Part shown: positions 34,838 to 45,569 of the stretch, in pieces
Layout: each line of letters begins with the position of its first letter
Position numbering within the stretch: the stretch's first letter is position 1
From: Methylomonas sp. 11b
Lineage (GTDB): Bacteria; Pseudomonadota; Gammaproteobacteria; Methylococcales; Methylomonadaceae
DNA length: 64,000 bases
NCBI RefSeq assembly: GCF_000515215.1
Contig: NZ_KI911557.1
Location: 5,141,741-5,205,740, forward strand
Direction of reading: 5' to 3'
The notes under the pieces: generated by a model
What the model saw: only the letters and a program-made list of their open reading frames with translations
What the model was told of the DNA's origin: nothing
The model's database searches: none
Translations under genes and position numbers: made by a program

Positions 34838-37670
34838 GTGTATTTCCTTCGTTGCTGCCATAGAGCGCGGCGTTTACCACGGCGCGTTGTTCGTTGAGAT
34901 GGGTTTTGTAATTGCCGACCGCCGGTGATGCCGACGCGACCCGGCCGGCATAGCTGATCGGGATATTCTTGTCTAGCAAATCGAAAAAATGGTGCTTGCT
35001 TTGGTACCAGGCGCCTTGGTTTTTCGGTTCTTCCTGACACCAGACAATATGTTCGACATTGGGGTATTTGTCGATTTCGCGTTTGAATTGCTCGTTCGGA
35101 AACGGATAGAGCTGCTCGATACGAATAATCGCGACATGGCGCAGTTGCTCCTGATCCAGGCGGCGAGCTTCCAACAAATCGAAATATACCTTGCCGGCGC
35201 ACAATACGATGCGCGTGACGTGGTAGGGATCGATATCGTCCTGTTCGCCTATCACGTTCAAAAATTCGCCATGGGTCAAATCGCTTAGTGTCGATACCGC
35301 TAGCTTGTGCCGTAGCAGGCTTTTCGGACTCATGACGATAAGCGGTTTGCGATATTGGCGCAGCATCTGTCGACGCAGCAAATGAAAAATTTGTGCCGGT
35401 GTAGTGGGGACGCAGACTTGGATATTGTGGTCGGCACATAGCTGTAAATAACGTTCCAGGCGAGCCGAGGAATGTTCCGGGCCTTGACCTTCAAAACCGT
35501 GTGGCAGCAGCATGACCAAGCCGCTGAGCTTGCCCCATTTGGTTTCGCCGGAGGAAATGAACTGGTCTATGACTACTTGCGCGCCGTTGGCGAAATCGCC
35601 GAATTGCGCTTCCCAGATCACCAGTTTATTCGGTTCGGTGGAGCTGTAGCCGTATTCGAAACCCAACACGCCGGCTTCCGACAGTAAGGAGTTAAAGATT
35701 TGTGCGCGGCCCTGGTTTTCGCTTAAATGTTTGAGCGGGATGTAATTTTCGCCGTTGGCTTGATTCAGCAAAATGGCGTGGCGATGCGAGAACGTGCCGC
35801 GGCCGATGTCCTGGCCGGTCAAGCGCATATGGTATTTTTCCAATAGTAGCGTCGCATAAGCCAAATTTTCCGCAAAGCCCCAATCCATTGGAATTTCGCC
35901 GGCCGCCATTTTATTGCGGTCTTCCATGACTTTGGCGACTCTGGGATGCAGTTCAAAACCTTCCGGCAAGCTTTGCAAACGCTGGTTGCAGAATTGGAGA
36001 TGCTCCAAGCTTATAGAGGTGTCGGCCGGCGTGTCCCAATGTTTGTTTTGATAAGGCACCCAGCGCGCCGAGTATGAATAAACGTTGTTTTCTATAATCG
36101 GCCGTGATACCGGTTGGCCTTCGTTGAGCAGTTGTTGGTAATCCTGCTCCATTTTCTGCACCATGTCTTCCGTGACCACGCCTTCCGCAATTAATTTCTG
36201 TGCGTAGATTTGCGGCGGGGTCTGGTGATCGCGGATGGATTTATACATCATCGGCTGGGTAGCCGCCGGTTCGTCCGCCTCGTTGTGACCATGACGGCGG
36301 TAGCAAATTAAGTCAATAACCACATCTTTATGAAAGGTGTTACGGTAATCCAATGCCAATTGCGTGATGAAAATCACCGCCTCCGGATCGTCGCCGTTGA
36401 CGTGAAATACCGGCGCCTGAATCATGTTGGCTACGTCGGTACAGTACAGGGTGGATCTGGCATCGAAGGGATTGCTGGTGGTAAAACCGATTTGGTTGTT
36501 GATGACAATATGCACGGTGCCGCCGGTGGAGAAGGCGCGCGTTTCCGACATGTTCAAGGTTTCCATCACAATACCCTGGCCGGCAAAAGCGGCGTCGCCG
36601 TGAATCAATATCGGCAAGATCGCGTCAAAACCATCCGGGCCGTGCCGATCTTGGCGGGCTTTTACCGAGCCTTCCACCACCGGATTGATGATTTCCAAAT
36701 GCGAGGGGTTGAAGGCCAGCGTCAAATGAATCGGGCCGCCCGGTGTGGCAATATTGGACGAAAAGCCTTGATGGTATTTGACATCGCCGGTTAGTACGCC
36801 GGGCGAGGACGTGTGGGTGCCTTCGAATTCCCCGAACAGTACCGCCGGGCTTTTTCCCAGTATATTAATAAGTACGTTCAGACGGCCGCGATGGGCCATA
36901 CCGATGACGATTTCCTTGCCTTTGTGTTCGCCTGCGCGTTGGATCAATTCGTCCAGCACTGGAATCAAAGACTCGCCGCCTTCCAGCGAAAAGCGTTTTT
37001 GGCCGACATATTTGCGGTGCAGGAATCTTTCCAGGCCTTCTGCGGCAATCAACAACTTTAACAGCCATTGGCGTTTTTCCGGATGGCTGCTGAAATCCGG
37101 TTTCGCGCCTTCCAGTTTATCCTTGATCCAGCGTTTCTTTTCGTCATCGACGATGTGCATGTATTCGCTGCCGATGCTGCCGCAGTAAATCTCGTTAAGC
37201 GTTTGAATAATCGCTTTTAGGGGTAAGCGATCAACGCCGCACAAGCCGCCGGTGTCGAACAGCGTGCTCATATCCGCATCGGTCAAACCATAATATATAG
37301 GTTCCAAGTCAGCAGGGACGCTTTGCGATTGACCAAGCGGATTGTTAGAGGCTATCTGATGGCCTTTGACCCGGTAATGATTGATCAAGCGGGCTACCGC
37401 TGATTGCTTCTTGACGCTTTGCTCGGTAAACCCCTGCATTCTGGCCAGCCTGCCCGGTTCCGCAATCGCCAGTTTTTCGAAGCGCTCCACAATCACGCTA
37501 TGCGGTGTGTCTTCGGTGGCGCCGCTGCGAATGTGGTCGAAGCGTTGCCGCCAGCTTGGGCTGATGGATTCCGGATTGCTCAAGTACTGTTCGTACAAGT
37601 ACTCGATGAAATGGGCGTTGCCTCCGTACAATGAGGAGGACTCTTCGAATTGTTTAAGCAGGCTACTCAT
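34827..37670 (-). CDS. sucA: 2-oxoglutarate dehydrogenase E1
   Basis: The 947-residue thiamine-diphosphate enzyme decarboxylates 2-oxoglutarate and succinylates the E2 lipoyl group. It starts [19 protein letters not shown] and has [37 protein letters not shown] (about 272-288), the ThDP site [17 protein letters not shown], and [13 protein letters not shown]. The full-length gene with overlapping sucB indicates a working complex and thus a possibly complete TCA cycle. Divergent from the DUF2914 gene across 139 bp. Confidence 0.98.
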   Translation of the reverse strand: MSSLLKQFEESSSLYGGNAHFIEYLYEQYLSNPESISPSWRQRFDHIRSGATEDTPHSVIVERFEKLAIAEPGRLARMQGFTEQSVKKQSAVARLINHYRVKGHQIASNNPLGQSQSVPADLEPIYYGLTDADMSTLFDTGGLCGVDRLPLKAIIQTLNEIYCGSIGSEYMHIVDDEKKRWIKDKLEGAKPDFSSHPEKRQWLLKLLIAAEGLERFLHRKYVGQKRFSLEGGESLIPVLDELIQRAGEHKGKEIVIGMAHRGRLNVLINILGKSPAVLFGEFEGTHTSSPGVLTGDVKYHQGFSSNIATPGGPIHLTLAFNPSHLEIINPVVEGSVKARQDRHGPDGFDAILPILIHGDAAFAGQGIVMETLNMSETRAFSTGGTVHIVINNQIGFTTSNPFDARSTLYCTDVANMIQAPVFHVNGDDPEAVIFITQLALDYRNTFHKDVVIDLICYRRHGHNEADEPAATQPMMYKSIRDHQTPPQIYAQKLIAEGVVTEDMVQKMEQDYQQLLNEGQPVSRPIIENNVYSYSARWVPYQNKHWDTPADTSISLEHLQFCNQRLQSLPEGFELHPRVAKVMEDRNKMAAGEIPMDWGFAENLAYATLLLEKYHMRLTGQDIGRGTFSHRHAILLNQANGENYIPLKHLSENQGRAQIFNSLLSEAGVLGFEYGYSSTEPNKLVIWEAQFGDFANGAQVVIDQFISSGETKWGKLSGLVMLLPHGFEGQGPEHSSARLERYLQLCADHNIQVCVPTTPAQIFHLLRRQMLRQYRKPLIVMSPKSLLRHKLAVSTLSDLTHGEFLNVIGEQDDIDPYHVTRIVLCAGKVYFDLLEARRLDQEQLRHVAIIRIEQLYPFPNEQFKREIDKYPNVEHIVWCQEEPKNQGAWYQSKHHFFDLLDKNIPISYAGRVASASPAVGNYKTHLNEQRAVVNAALYGSNEGNTHEL

Positions 37671-37809
37671 GCAAACATCCAGGTTTTCGGCAAGTTGAAC
37701 CGATTATGTTAGAACTAAAATGTTATATTACCAAGGACAATGTGTTGTAACGGGCTAGTGCATCAAATGATTCCAGTTTCGTTTGGTTGATTCAATATCG
37801 GGAAAAAAC

Positions 37810-38505
37810 ATGGCTGATAATAAAGTAGTTATCAAAATTAATTATGATAAGAAACACCCAGGCATAAGCACGGAGCCGCAAACGGTAACGGTTTGGCATA
37901 TTCGCAGGATACTGGTTGCGGTTCTGGTGTTAGTTTTGATGCTAATAGTATTGTTTTCATGGTTTGGCGGCGCTGACGAAGATAGTGATACTCTGATCGA
38001 TACCACGGAAAAAGTTCAAAAATTTAATACACCGGATGCTGAAATTGTTGAACGGCAAGAGTCGGCGCTAATAGAAAAGCCAGTGCCGGCGATAGTGCCT
38101 AAGGAAGCAGCCCACTCTGAAAGTGTTAAAAAAATCGACAGTGTTAAAAAGCCGGCGGCGATTATATTGGACCGAAAGGTTATCAGAGCATCTTTAAATA
38201 CCGAGCCCAAGGATGATGAACCCGGTGAGCCGATTAAGTCGCCGCTGAGAGTTATTCCTAACCAATCCCAGGAAGTTTTTTATTTTAGTGAGATAAAAAA
38301 CATGAAGGGTAGATCTTTGTTTCATCGATGGTCGCGTAACGGTCAAATCGTGCATCAAAAACAATTGGATATGAAAGATAAAATAACCAAGGTATGGTCT
38401 AGTAAAACCCTGTCTGCCAAAGATAAGGGCGAATGGCAAGTACAGTTGACGGATAAGAAAGGCAAGGTATATTCCGAAGTCAATTTTTCAGTAAATTCTG
38501 AATAA
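37810..38505 (+). CDS. Single-TM DUF2914 protein
   Basis: The 231-residue product has a short cytoplasmic N-terminus (MADNKVVIKINYDKKHPG), one membrane helix (about 41-61, ILVAVLVLVLMLIVLFSWF), a Lys/Glu/Pro-rich linker and a C-terminal DUF2914 beta-domain (about 160-229, FYFSEIKNMKGRSLFHRW to VYSEVNFSV). The domain would lie outside the inner membrane. The start follows GGGAAAAA. Function is unknown; DUF2914 proteins are often found with envelope or regulatory genes. Confidence 0.8.
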   Translation: MADNKVVIKINYDKKHPGISTEPQTVTVWHIRRILVAVLVLVLMLIVLFSWFGGADEDSDTLIDTTEKVQKFNTPDAEIVERQESALIEKPVPAIVPKEAAHSESVKKIDSVKKPAAIILDRKVIRASLNTEPKDDEPGEPIKSPLRVIPNQSQEVFYFSEIKNMKGRSLFHRWSRNGQIVHQKQLDMKDKITKVWSSKTLSAKDKGEWQVQLTDKKGKVYSEVNFSVNSE

Positions 38506-38567
38506 TAGTTTTATTTAGAAACGCCGGGTGATAGAATTGATTGCGTTTTTTGATTAACGAGGAAAAT

Positions 38568-38885
38568 ATGACTGACTTTAATAAACTATCCGAAGCCGAA
38601 TTACAGGCTGTTATTGATAATGCCGAAAAAGCATTAAAAGAAAGACAATCCAGTAAACGCAAGGAAGTTATTGCGCAAATAAAGGAATTGGCGGCTTCTA
38701 TTGGCGTAACTGTCGATATTCAAGACGGCGAGAAGAAATCCGAAAGAAAAACCGGTAAAGTTGCGGCTAGGTACCGTAGTCCTGACGATGCATCTTTAAC
38801 CTGGTCTGGCCGTGGATTGGCGCCGAAATGGATGCAGGAATTGCTGGCTTCCGGTCGCAGTAAAGCTGAGTTTGAAATCAAATAA
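38568..38885 (+). CDS. H-NS-family nucleoid protein
   Basis: The 105-residue protein has an N-terminal coiled-coil oligomerisation region (KLSEAELQAVIDNAEKALKE) and the C-terminal H-NS DNA-binding motif YRSPDDASLTWSGRGLAPKW (about 74-93). GAGGAAAA lies 4-5 bases before the chosen ATG. H-NS relatives silence A/T-rich, horizontally acquired DNA, which this window has in several places. It is a single gene. Confidence 0.88.
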   Translation: MTDFNKLSEAELQAVIDNAEKALKERQSSKRKEVIAQIKELAASIGVTVDIQDGEKKSERKTGKVAARYRSPDDASLTWSGRGLAPKWMQELLASGRSKAEFEIK

Positions 38886-38894
38886 TCTTCGGAT

Positions 38895-39671
38895 TTAAAC
38901 CGTAGTCTGGTTTATCCAGTCTTTTAAACGGTTTGCTACCCAGGCTCCATCGTCCAAACATAGATCATGGCCCGCCCACGGGTGCGTGAAGATGTCGATT
39001 TGCCATTTGTTATGAATGGCGTCGGAACAAGCCGGTGCGACTAAACGGTCGCCCCGGCCATTCAATAACAGCAATGGTGTTTCCGGTTTTCTCTGGCTAG
39101 GTCGATAGCGTGCCGCTGCTTTCAGCTGTCTGACACCATTAGCAAGGCTGATAGGCCGAACTTGCTGTATGGCGCTCCAGGCCTTGGCCGTTTCCGCGTA
39201 GAGGTCTTGCCGGTTACTAACCAGCTGAAGAATTGCCAGTTCCCTGTTATATAAATCCCTTTCTAGCAATAACTCAAAAAACTGCGGATAACTCTGCCAA
39301 CGCATGCGCCGATAAAATGGGCTTAGGCCCGCAAAGCTGGTATTGATGAGGGCGGCTGCAGCGATGTCTTGCGGATAGCGCTGCAACCATTCCCAGGTCA
39401 CCATGCCGCCAAGGGAAAATGCGAGTACCGTGACAGGTTTTGCCAGTAAACCGACCGCTAAAGCCTCGCGGCGGACTTGTTCCGTTATCGTTTCGATACT
39501 GTCCGGACTGGGTTCTCGGTAATATCGGCCGGTACCTGGCAAATCGATAGTGCTGACGGTTGATTGTGGAAAAGCCTGCTGCAACAAATCCGGAAAATTT
39601 CCCCAATGTGCAGCCTCTCGGCACAGTCCACGCAGTAATAACCAATGCTGCTTGGCTGATGACTCAGGCAT
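38895..39671 (-). CDS. Alpha/beta hydrolase
   Basis: The 258-residue product has the alpha/beta-hydrolase fold: oxyanion region LLLRGLCREAAHW, nucleophile elbow LAFSLGGMV (about 103-111; Ser in an A-x-S-x-G form), Asp in GRGDRLVAP and His in AGHDLCLDDG. The substrate is unknown. It overlaps the M14 peptidase gene upstream by 8 bp and forms a three-gene operon with that and the OlsF-like acyltransferase, hinting at lipid or amide turnover (inference). Confidence 0.82.
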   Translation of the reverse strand: MPESSAKQHWLLLRGLCREAAHWGNFPDLLQQAFPQSTVSTIDLPGTGRYYREPSPDSIETITEQVRREALAVGLLAKPVTVLAFSLGGMVTWEWLQRYPQDIAAAALINTSFAGLSPFYRRMRWQSYPQFFELLLERDLYNRELAILQLVSNRQDLYAETAKAWSAIQQVRPISLANGVRQLKAAARYRPSQRKPETPLLLLNGRGDRLVAPACSDAIHNKWQIDIFTHPWAGHDLCLDDGAWVANRLKDWINQTTV

Positions 39672-40680
39672 ACCAGAAATCCATAGCCTTTTGCCGATTG
39701 TGCTCTTGTTGTTGGCTGTTCAACGTCGCCCATTTTTTCGGGTAGAGCAGGCTGCGATATAAGAAATCGAATAAGGTTAGATGCCTGCGCATAATGCGCT
39801 GTTGACGATGCGGCAGCAAGGGATGGAACAAGCCGTGACGTTGAAACAAATGCGTCGGACTTTTGCGTAGCCACAGCCAAGAGCCCATCTCCAGGGTTAA
39901 GGGTAGAAATACGCGTTGTTTGCCGTGCCGGTCTATAAAATCGTCATATAGATAATCCCATAAGTCCCCGCTGATAACGTATTCTTGGCTCATAGGCTCT
40001 ATTTTATAGAAATGGTGCGGGTAGCAGCGATCAAACAATTGTTTTAAGCAATAAGCTTCTGCTATGCCCGGAAACGGCGTTTGACAGGACGCATAGGGAA
40101 ACCATAATCTATCGTGGATGCCAAACCCCGAATGCAGATCGATAGCAATCGACAAGGGCGCGTCAAACAGATGTTTATGCACCACCCGACATAATGCCTG
40201 GGCTTCTTTTTCCATTTTCGATTCATCGCCGCGGTACCAGGGCAGCTTGGCGCTGAAACGCTGACCGCTGTATAGCCGCGTATTACCGATACTTTCGATG
40301 GGAGAGTTACGCATCAAATCCACGCCATTACCGTTACAGCGCGTGCCTCGATAGACACCTACCGGGTTGACGATGGGCACGAATACCAGCCGCGAATGTT
40401 GCAAGCGGGCGTTAAATTCCTCATCCCAATCCAATAATTGCAGGATGGTTTGTAAGTACGCCAGGATTACTTCCGAGCCGATTTTCTCCAAGCCATGCAC
40501 GCCTCCGAAAAAAGCCAATACCGGAACATCCGGACTGGTTGAGCCAAGGCTGAGGCAGTGGATTGGAAATTGCCTGTCTTTATAGGTGATTTGCTCGACG
40601 ATCTCGCAATGGGCGCGGTCGCCGAATTGCTCGATCAGAGTTTCCAGCTGTTCCAGCTCCGGGAATGAACGATTTTCCAT
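39664..40680 (-). CDS. M14-family zinc carboxypeptidase-like protein
   Basis: The 338-residue product shows the M14 zinc ligands: HGLEKIG (H-x-x-E, about 62-68), the third His in AIDLHSGFG (about 180-188) and the catalytic Glu in TLEMGSWLW (about 261-269). Subfamily resembles the DUF2817/succinylglutamate desuccinylase-like group, which hydrolyse amide bonds of small substrates rather than protein tails. ATG at 40680 is chosen; an in-frame TTG at 40692 is possible. No signal peptide is seen, so it acts in the cytoplasm. Confidence 0.8.
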   Translation of the reverse strand: MENRSFPELEQLETLIEQFGDRAHCEIVEQITYKDRQFPIHCLSLGSTSPDVPVLAFFGGVHGLEKIGSEVILAYLQTILQLLDWDEEFNARLQHSRLVFVPIVNPVGVYRGTRCNGNGVDLMRNSPIESIGNTRLYSGQRFSAKLPWYRGDESKMEKEAQALCRVVHKHLFDAPLSIAIDLHSGFGIHDRLWFPYASCQTPFPGIAEAYCLKQLFDRCYPHHFYKIEPMSQEYVISGDLWDYLYDDFIDRHGKQRVFLPLTLEMGSWLWLRKSPTHLFQRHGLFHPLLPHRQQRIMRRHLTLFDFLYRSLLYPKKWATLNSQQQEHNRQKAMDFWYA

Positions 40681-40694
40681 GAATTCGCGCAACT

Positions 40695-42416
40695 CTAACC
40701 GGCCAGCGATTTTTCGATGTAGCGTTGTCTTTTCTTGGGCGCGATTTTATCGACCTCCACCATGATCAGGCCGTCGATACAATTATTGAAGTCCGGGTCG
40801 ATATTGAAGGCGACGAAATGGCAGCCTTTATCGACACATAATTCCACATATTGTTTATAAAGAGTAGGGACTTTGACGCCCAGTTTTTTTAGTTCGCTAT
40901 TCAATATTTTGAAACTGGTGGAGTAGTCGGCGCTGAATTCCGTGGCCGCGAAAGCTTTGCACTGTTGGGACATCACGAAGGGCGTTCTGGCCTTGGTGTT
41001 CTGTAAGTCGGAAGCGAACTGCTGTTGATAAAATCCGATAATCAGTTCTTTCGCGGCCTGCGGGTAGGCATTGCTGATGCTGACCGGGCCGAATAGATAT
41101 TTTATGTCCGGCCGTTCGCGCAAATAGGCGCCTATACCGTACCAAAGATAATCCAGGCTGTGTTGTCCCCAATAACGCGGTTGCACAAAGCTGCGGCCTA
41201 GCTCGATGCTGTGAGGTAGATAAGCTTCGAATTCGTTACGTAAATCGAACAGGGTTTGCGTATAAAAACCGTCTATACCATGGCTGGCCATAATGGCAGG
41301 GCCGTCTCCGACCCGGTAGGCTCCGACGATTTCCAGATCGTTATCGTCCCACAGCACGATGTGGCTGTAGTAAATGTCGAATTTGTCCAGATCCAATGCT
41401 AGCCCGGTGCCTTCTTCGACGGTTCTGAATGTCAGTTCGCGTAAACGGGCGATTTCCCGCATCACTGGACAATCGTCTTGAAACTGGTATAAAAAGATCT
41501 TTTTGCCGTCGCGGGTTTCGCCAAGCAAACGTGATTGGTACAGCGCCTTCTTCACGGCTTTGGTATCCGAAGGGTGCACCACGGTGGCGACGGTCTCGAA
41601 TAGCGCCGGTTTGTTTTTCTTGCCCAGGTTTTGCACGTGCTTACGAAAGCGCTGACTGAGCTGTTTATTACTTTCCTCGCTATCGGCAACGACTTGATAA
41701 GGCACCGGCGCGCCGACCATGAATTTAATCTCCTGGCCCTTTTTGTTGAACATCTCCTTAACTAATAGCATCGTGCCCAACGGCTTGTACAACGTCGATG
41801 CACTATAGAATAAGGCCGAGTTCTTGGCCTTAATAAAGATCGGCAGGATAGGGCACTGTGCCCGGCGGGCCAGCTTAATAAAGCCGGATTGCCAGGCGCC
41901 GTCGCGGATGCCTTTGGGTGTGATGCGCGAAACCTCGCCGGCCGGGAAGAAAATGATGGCTTCTTCGTTTTCCAACGCATCCAGCATCACCTTATAAACA
42001 TCTTTTAGCTTTTTCTTATCGGACAGTACATCGACCGGCAGAAATATGGATTGCAAAGGCTCCATGTGCGACAAGACTCGGTTGGCAACGATACGCACAT
42101 CGGGCCGCACGGAACGAATCAATTTCACCAAGGCCAAACCATCCAGCGTTCCAATTGGGTGATTGGCAACGATCAGTAGACGGCCTTCCGAGGGAATATT
42201 GTTATAGCAATCGTTGCTGACTTGATAATTGAATTTGAAGTAATTCAGTAGCTTGTCGAGAAAGGCGAAGCCGCGCAGGTGTTGGTTTTTGCGGATGACG
42301 TCGTTGAAATCGTCTTCGTGGATCAGTTTTTTTAAAGCTTGTACGACCAGCTTATTGTCTTTGCCAAATTTAAAGTCGGGATAAGTTTCTTGCAGAATGC
42401 GTTCAGCATCGATCAT
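40695..42416 (-). CDS. Bifunctional acyltransferase, OlsF-like
   Basis: The 573-residue protein is a fusion. The N-terminal half is a PlsC-type O-acyltransferase with NHPIGTLDGL (about 85-94) and FFPAGEVSR (about 157-165). The C-terminal half is an N-acyltransferase of the hemolysin/OlsB type with ELTFRTVEEGTGLALDLDKF (about 328-348), ELGRSFVQPRYWG and LFGPVSISNAY. Such two-domain enzymes (OlsF) make ornithine lipid: the second domain acylates ornithine nitrogen, the first adds the second acyl chain. Product is inferred by architecture. Membrane surface enzyme. Confidence 0.75.
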   Translation of the reverse strand: MIDAERILQETYPDFKFGKDNKLVVQALKKLIHEDDFNDVIRKNQHLRGFAFLDKLLNYFKFNYQVSNDCYNNIPSEGRLLIVANHPIGTLDGLALVKLIRSVRPDVRIVANRVLSHMEPLQSIFLPVDVLSDKKKLKDVYKVMLDALENEEAIIFFPAGEVSRITPKGIRDGAWQSGFIKLARRAQCPILPIFIKAKNSALFYSASTLYKPLGTMLLVKEMFNKKGQEIKFMVGAPVPYQVVADSEESNKQLSQRFRKHVQNLGKKNKPALFETVATVVHPSDTKAVKKALYQSRLLGETRDGKKIFLYQFQDDCPVMREIARLRELTFRTVEEGTGLALDLDKFDIYYSHIVLWDDNDLEIVGAYRVGDGPAIMASHGIDGFYTQTLFDLRNEFEAYLPHSIELGRSFVQPRYWGQHSLDYLWYGIGAYLRERPDIKYLFGPVSISNAYPQAAKELIIGFYQQQFASDLQNTKARTPFVMSQQCKAFAATEFSADYSTSFKILNSELKKLGVKVPTLYKQYVELCVDKGCHFVAFNIDPDFNNCIDGLIMVEVDKIAPKKRQRYIEKSLAG

Positions 42417-42462
42417 CGCTCAGTGTCCTGGAAAAAGGAGTATGGCGGCGATTCTAGTGGGC

Positions 42463-42484
42463 AAATATGTCAGAAATATGTCAG
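42463..42484. repeat. Tandem 11-bp repeat AAATATGTCAG x2
   Basis: Two exact adjacent copies lie 47 bp upstream of the OlsF-like start codon, one helical turn per copy, suggesting a regulator site. The rest of the 42417-42674 gap shows only a short TCAGCC-gca-GGCTGA dyad. Confidence 0.5.
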
Positions 42485-42674
42485 CCGCAGGCTGATGAAA
42501 ATGCCAGTCAGCCAATGGTTGATAAGCCCTAAACGACTTGCCCCAAACGGCAGAGAAGGCTGTTGGTGTGGTTTATTCTTAGCAAAAATTGCGGTTTAGG
42601 TGTCGGATGTTGGCGGGCCGAAATAGGTTATCGAACCCGTTTTTAGTCGTGCTTTCAAACAACAACGACGATAA

Positions 42675-44330
42675 TCAGTGAGCTTTCCGGCTGGGTTTCT
42701 CGGGTGTCAATACGGTGTTTTGCGGCGGCTGACTGTTGTCCAGATCCGGATAATCCTTGGTGTAATGCAAGCCCCGGCTTTCCTTGCGCTGCTGCGCGCA
42801 GCGGATGATCAGCTCGGCCACGATGACCAGATTGCGCAGTTCCAGCAGGTCACTAGTAATGCGGAACTGGCCGTAATACTCGGCGATTTCTTCTTTCAAC
42901 AAGACTAGTCGGTTCATCGCCCGTTCCAAACGTTTGTTGGTGCGGACGATGCCGACATAATCCCACATAAAGCGGCGTAATTCGTCCCAATTGTGCGCGA
43001 TTACCACTTCCTCGTCAGAGTCGCCGACTTTAGATTCGTCCCAATCCGGTAGTGGCAGCGGTTCCGGCAATTGCGCGAATCTGCGGCGAATGTCCTGATT
43101 GGCTTGTTCGGCGAATACTAAACACTCCAGCAGTGAATTGCTGGCCATGCGGTTAGCCCCGTGCAATCCGGTGCAGGCGACCTCGCCGATGGCGTACAAG
43201 CCGGGGATGTCAGTGCGGGCGTTGGCGTCGGTTAACACGCCACCGCAGGTATAATGCGCCGCAGGTACCACGGGAATCGGTTGCTGGCTGATGTCTATAT
43301 CCAGTTCCAGACATTGCATATAAATGGTGGGAAAGTGCTTCTGGATAAACTCTCGCGATTTGTGGCTGATGTCCAGGTAGACGCATTCGATACCGTGTTT
43401 TTTGATTTCGCTATCAATGGCGCGGGCGACGATGTCGCGCGGCGCCAGTTCCATGCGTTCGTCGTAGCGGCGCATGAAGCGTTCGCCGTCAGGCAGGATC
43501 AAATGTGCGCCTTCGCCGCGCACCGCTTCGCTGATTAAAAACGAACGCGCGGTCGGGTGATACAGGCAGGTCGGATGAAATTGCATGAATTCCATATTGC
43601 TGATCCGGCAGCCGGCCCGCCAGGCCAGTGCAATGCCGTCGCCGCTGGAAATATGCGGATTCGTTGAATACAGATAAACCTTGTTGGCGCCGCCTGTCGC
43701 CAATACCACCACTTTCGCCGCTATCGATTTGATGCTGCCGGATTTGCTGTCCAACACGTAGGCACCGCATATACGTTGGTCGCTCACGCCCAATTTGTTG
43801 GCGGTGATTAGTTCGACGACATTGTGATACTCCAGCAGGGTAATGTTGGGGTGAGCCTGGGCGCGTTCTATCAACGATAGCGATACCGCTTTGCCGGTGG
43901 CATCGTCGGTATGGACGATGCGGCGGTGCGAGTGGCCGCCCTCGCGATTTAAATGCAATTGTTTGGCGCCGTCGGCATTACGCTCTTCAGTGAAGTTTAC
44001 CCCTTGCTGACGCAGCCATTCGATGCTTTGACGGCCTTGAGCGACGGTGAGTCTGACGATTTCCGGGTCGCACAGGCCGGCGCCGGCAATCAAGGTGTCT
44101 TCTATATGCGATTCGATGGAATCGTATTCTTCGTCGAATACCGCGGAGATACCGCCTTGGGCGTAATAAGTGCTGCATTCGGTCAGTGCGAATTTGGCGA
44201 GCACCGCCACCTTGTAGGTGTCGGCGAGATGGAGCGCAAGACTCAGGCCGGCGCCGCCGCTGCCGGCGATAAGGATGTCATAATAGGAATCAGCGGTGTT
44301 GATGGGTTGGTTTGCTGTCAGTGTGGTCAA
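42675..44330 (-). CDS. nadB: L-aspartate oxidase
   Basis: The 551-residue flavoprotein oxidises aspartate to iminoaspartate in NAD synthesis. It has the FAD-binding [17 protein letters not shown] (about 18-34), [32 protein letters not shown] and [18 protein letters not shown] near the FAD end. No ATG exists in place; TTG at 44330 is the best start. It is divergent from rpoE, the same arrangement as in many gammaproteobacteria. Confidence 0.95.
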   Translation of the reverse strand: MTTLTANQPINTADSYYDILIAGSGGAGLSLALHLADTYKVAVLAKFALTECSTYYAQGGISAVFDEEYDSIESHIEDTLIAGAGLCDPEIVRLTVAQGRQSIEWLRQQGVNFTEERNADGAKQLHLNREGGHSHRRIVHTDDATGKAVSLSLIERAQAHPNITLLEYHNVVELITANKLGVSDQRICGAYVLDSKSGSIKSIAAKVVVLATGGANKVYLYSTNPHISSGDGIALAWRAGCRISNMEFMQFHPTCLYHPTARSFLISEAVRGEGAHLILPDGERFMRRYDERMELAPRDIVARAIDSEIKKHGIECVYLDISHKSREFIQKHFPTIYMQCLELDIDISQQPIPVVPAAHYTCGGVLTDANARTDIPGLYAIGEVACTGLHGANRMASNSLLECLVFAEQANQDIRRRFAQLPEPLPLPDWDESKVGDSDEEVVIAHNWDELRRFMWDYVGIVRTNKRLERAMNRLVLLKEEIAEYYGQFRITSDLLELRNLVIVAELIIRCAQQRKESRGLHYTKDYPDLDNSQPPQNTVLTPEKPSRKAH

Positions 44331-44457
44331 CTTTGCGGCCGGATGAATAGTTTTAGCGTTTTTGAATAATATCTGGTTTTAATCTTGCGGTAATTTTTTT
44401 TGTGTTGCCAGAACTAATGAGGTTTAATTCTGTCCACTTCAATATCAAAATAGCGCA

Positions 44458-45048
44458 GTGAACGAACAAGAAACGAATACCGAAGATCTGGATCAAGAGC
44501 TGGTGCGCCGTGTGCAGCAAGGCGATAAATCCGCCTTCGATCTTTTGGTGATCAAATACCAGCACAAGATCGTCCACTTGGTGAATCGGTACGTCAAGGA
44601 TCCGAGCGAAGCTCAGGATGTGGCGCAGGATAGCTTCATCAAGGCTTACCGGGCCTTGGGAGATTTTCGCGGTGACAGCGCTTTTTACACTTGGTTGTAT
44701 CGCATAGCGATTAATACTGCCAAAAACTATTTGTTGTCGCGTTCGCGCCGTCATTTTGATTACGAGATTGATGTTCAAGATGCCGAACAAGTAGAAAACG
44801 CGCCACAACTAAAAGATATAGAAACGCCGGAAAATTTGTTGATGAATGAACAAATCGTGGCGGTCATTAAATCGGCTATCGAGAGGTTACCAGAAGAGAT
44901 GCGGATTGCAATTACGCTCAGGGAGTTTGAAGGGATGAGTTACGAAGAAATCGCGGAAGCAATGGATTGCCCCATCGGGACGGTACGCTCGCGGATTTTT
45001 AGGGCTCGCGAAGCCATAGACCAAAAATTAAACCCATTGCTCGACTAA
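44458..45048 (+). CDS. rpoE: RNA polymerase sigma-E factor
   Basis: The 196-residue ECF sigma factor begins with GTG and has region 2 (QDVAQDSFIKAYRALGDFRG, about 58-77) and region 4 (LPEEMRIAITLREFEGMSYE to GTVRSRIFRAREA). It directs envelope-stress transcription. A GAACTA at 44411 with GTCCAC 15 bases later could be an autoregulated sigma-E promoter, a weak match. Followed by rseA, rseB and a mucD-like gene. Confidence 0.96.
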   Translation: MNEQETNTEDLDQELVRRVQQGDKSAFDLLVIKYQHKIVHLVNRYVKDPSEAQDVAQDSFIKAYRALGDFRGDSAFYTWLYRIAINTAKNYLLSRSRRHFDYEIDVQDAEQVENAPQLKDIETPENLLMNEQIVAVIKSAIERLPEEMRIAITLREFEGMSYEEIAEAMDCPIGTVRSRIFRAREAIDQKLNPLLD

Positions 45049-45058
45049 AGGTGTATCG

Positions 45059-45565
45059 ATGCAAGAACAACTTAACGAAAAACTTTCTCAACTGATAGAC
45101 GACGAACTGGATAGTCAGCAAGCACTGTCGCTATTAAAAACTTTGCAGAACGACGGTTTGCTGAAAGACAAGTTGCGTCGCTATCAAATTGCCAGTCAAG
45201 TCATGAGGAGTGGCGAATATTCTCACGTTACCAGCGATTTTGTGGACAAGATTCACGAACAGATTCGGCAAGAACCTACCTATTTCTTACCTCGGAAAAA
45301 GTCGGCGGTAAACTGGCAAAAAGCTGCGTTGGCGATTGCCGCGTCGGTAGCACTGGCCGTGGTGTGGGTCAGCACTAAAGTGGATAAGCAAATGCATAAC
45401 CCTTTCGGCGCGGTCGAGATGGTGGCTCAGGGTAAAGAGGCGTCAGCCGAGGAAATGCATGCTCGATTCAAGGATTATCTGGAAGCTCATGACAACGCGA
45501 TGTATGTCAATAGCGTGCAAGCGGGGCAACCCTACGCACGGGTGGTGGGCTATCGGCAGGAATAA
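45059..45565 (+). CDS. rseA: Anti-sigma-E factor RseA
   Basis: The 168-residue protein has the cytoplasmic RseA N-terminal domain (EKLSQLIDDELDSQQALSLL, about 7-26), a single membrane helix (about 87-104, AALAIAASVALAVVWVS) and a periplasmic tail. It holds RpoE at the membrane until proteolysis. It lies 10 bp after rpoE and 4 bp before rseB. Confidence 0.92.
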   Translation: MQEQLNEKLSQLIDDELDSQQALSLLKTLQNDGLLKDKLRRYQIASQVMRSGEYSHVTSDFVDKIHEQIRQEPTYFLPRKKSAVNWQKAALAIAASVALAVVWVSTKVDKQMHNPFGAVEMVAQGKEASAEEMHARFKDYLEAHDNAMYVNSVQAGQPYARVVGYRQE

Positions 45566-45569
45566 GCGC

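Noticed and set aside
44353..44808. Minus-strand frame opposite the start of rpoE
   Set aside because: It is antisense to a certain sigma factor gene and has no family features.
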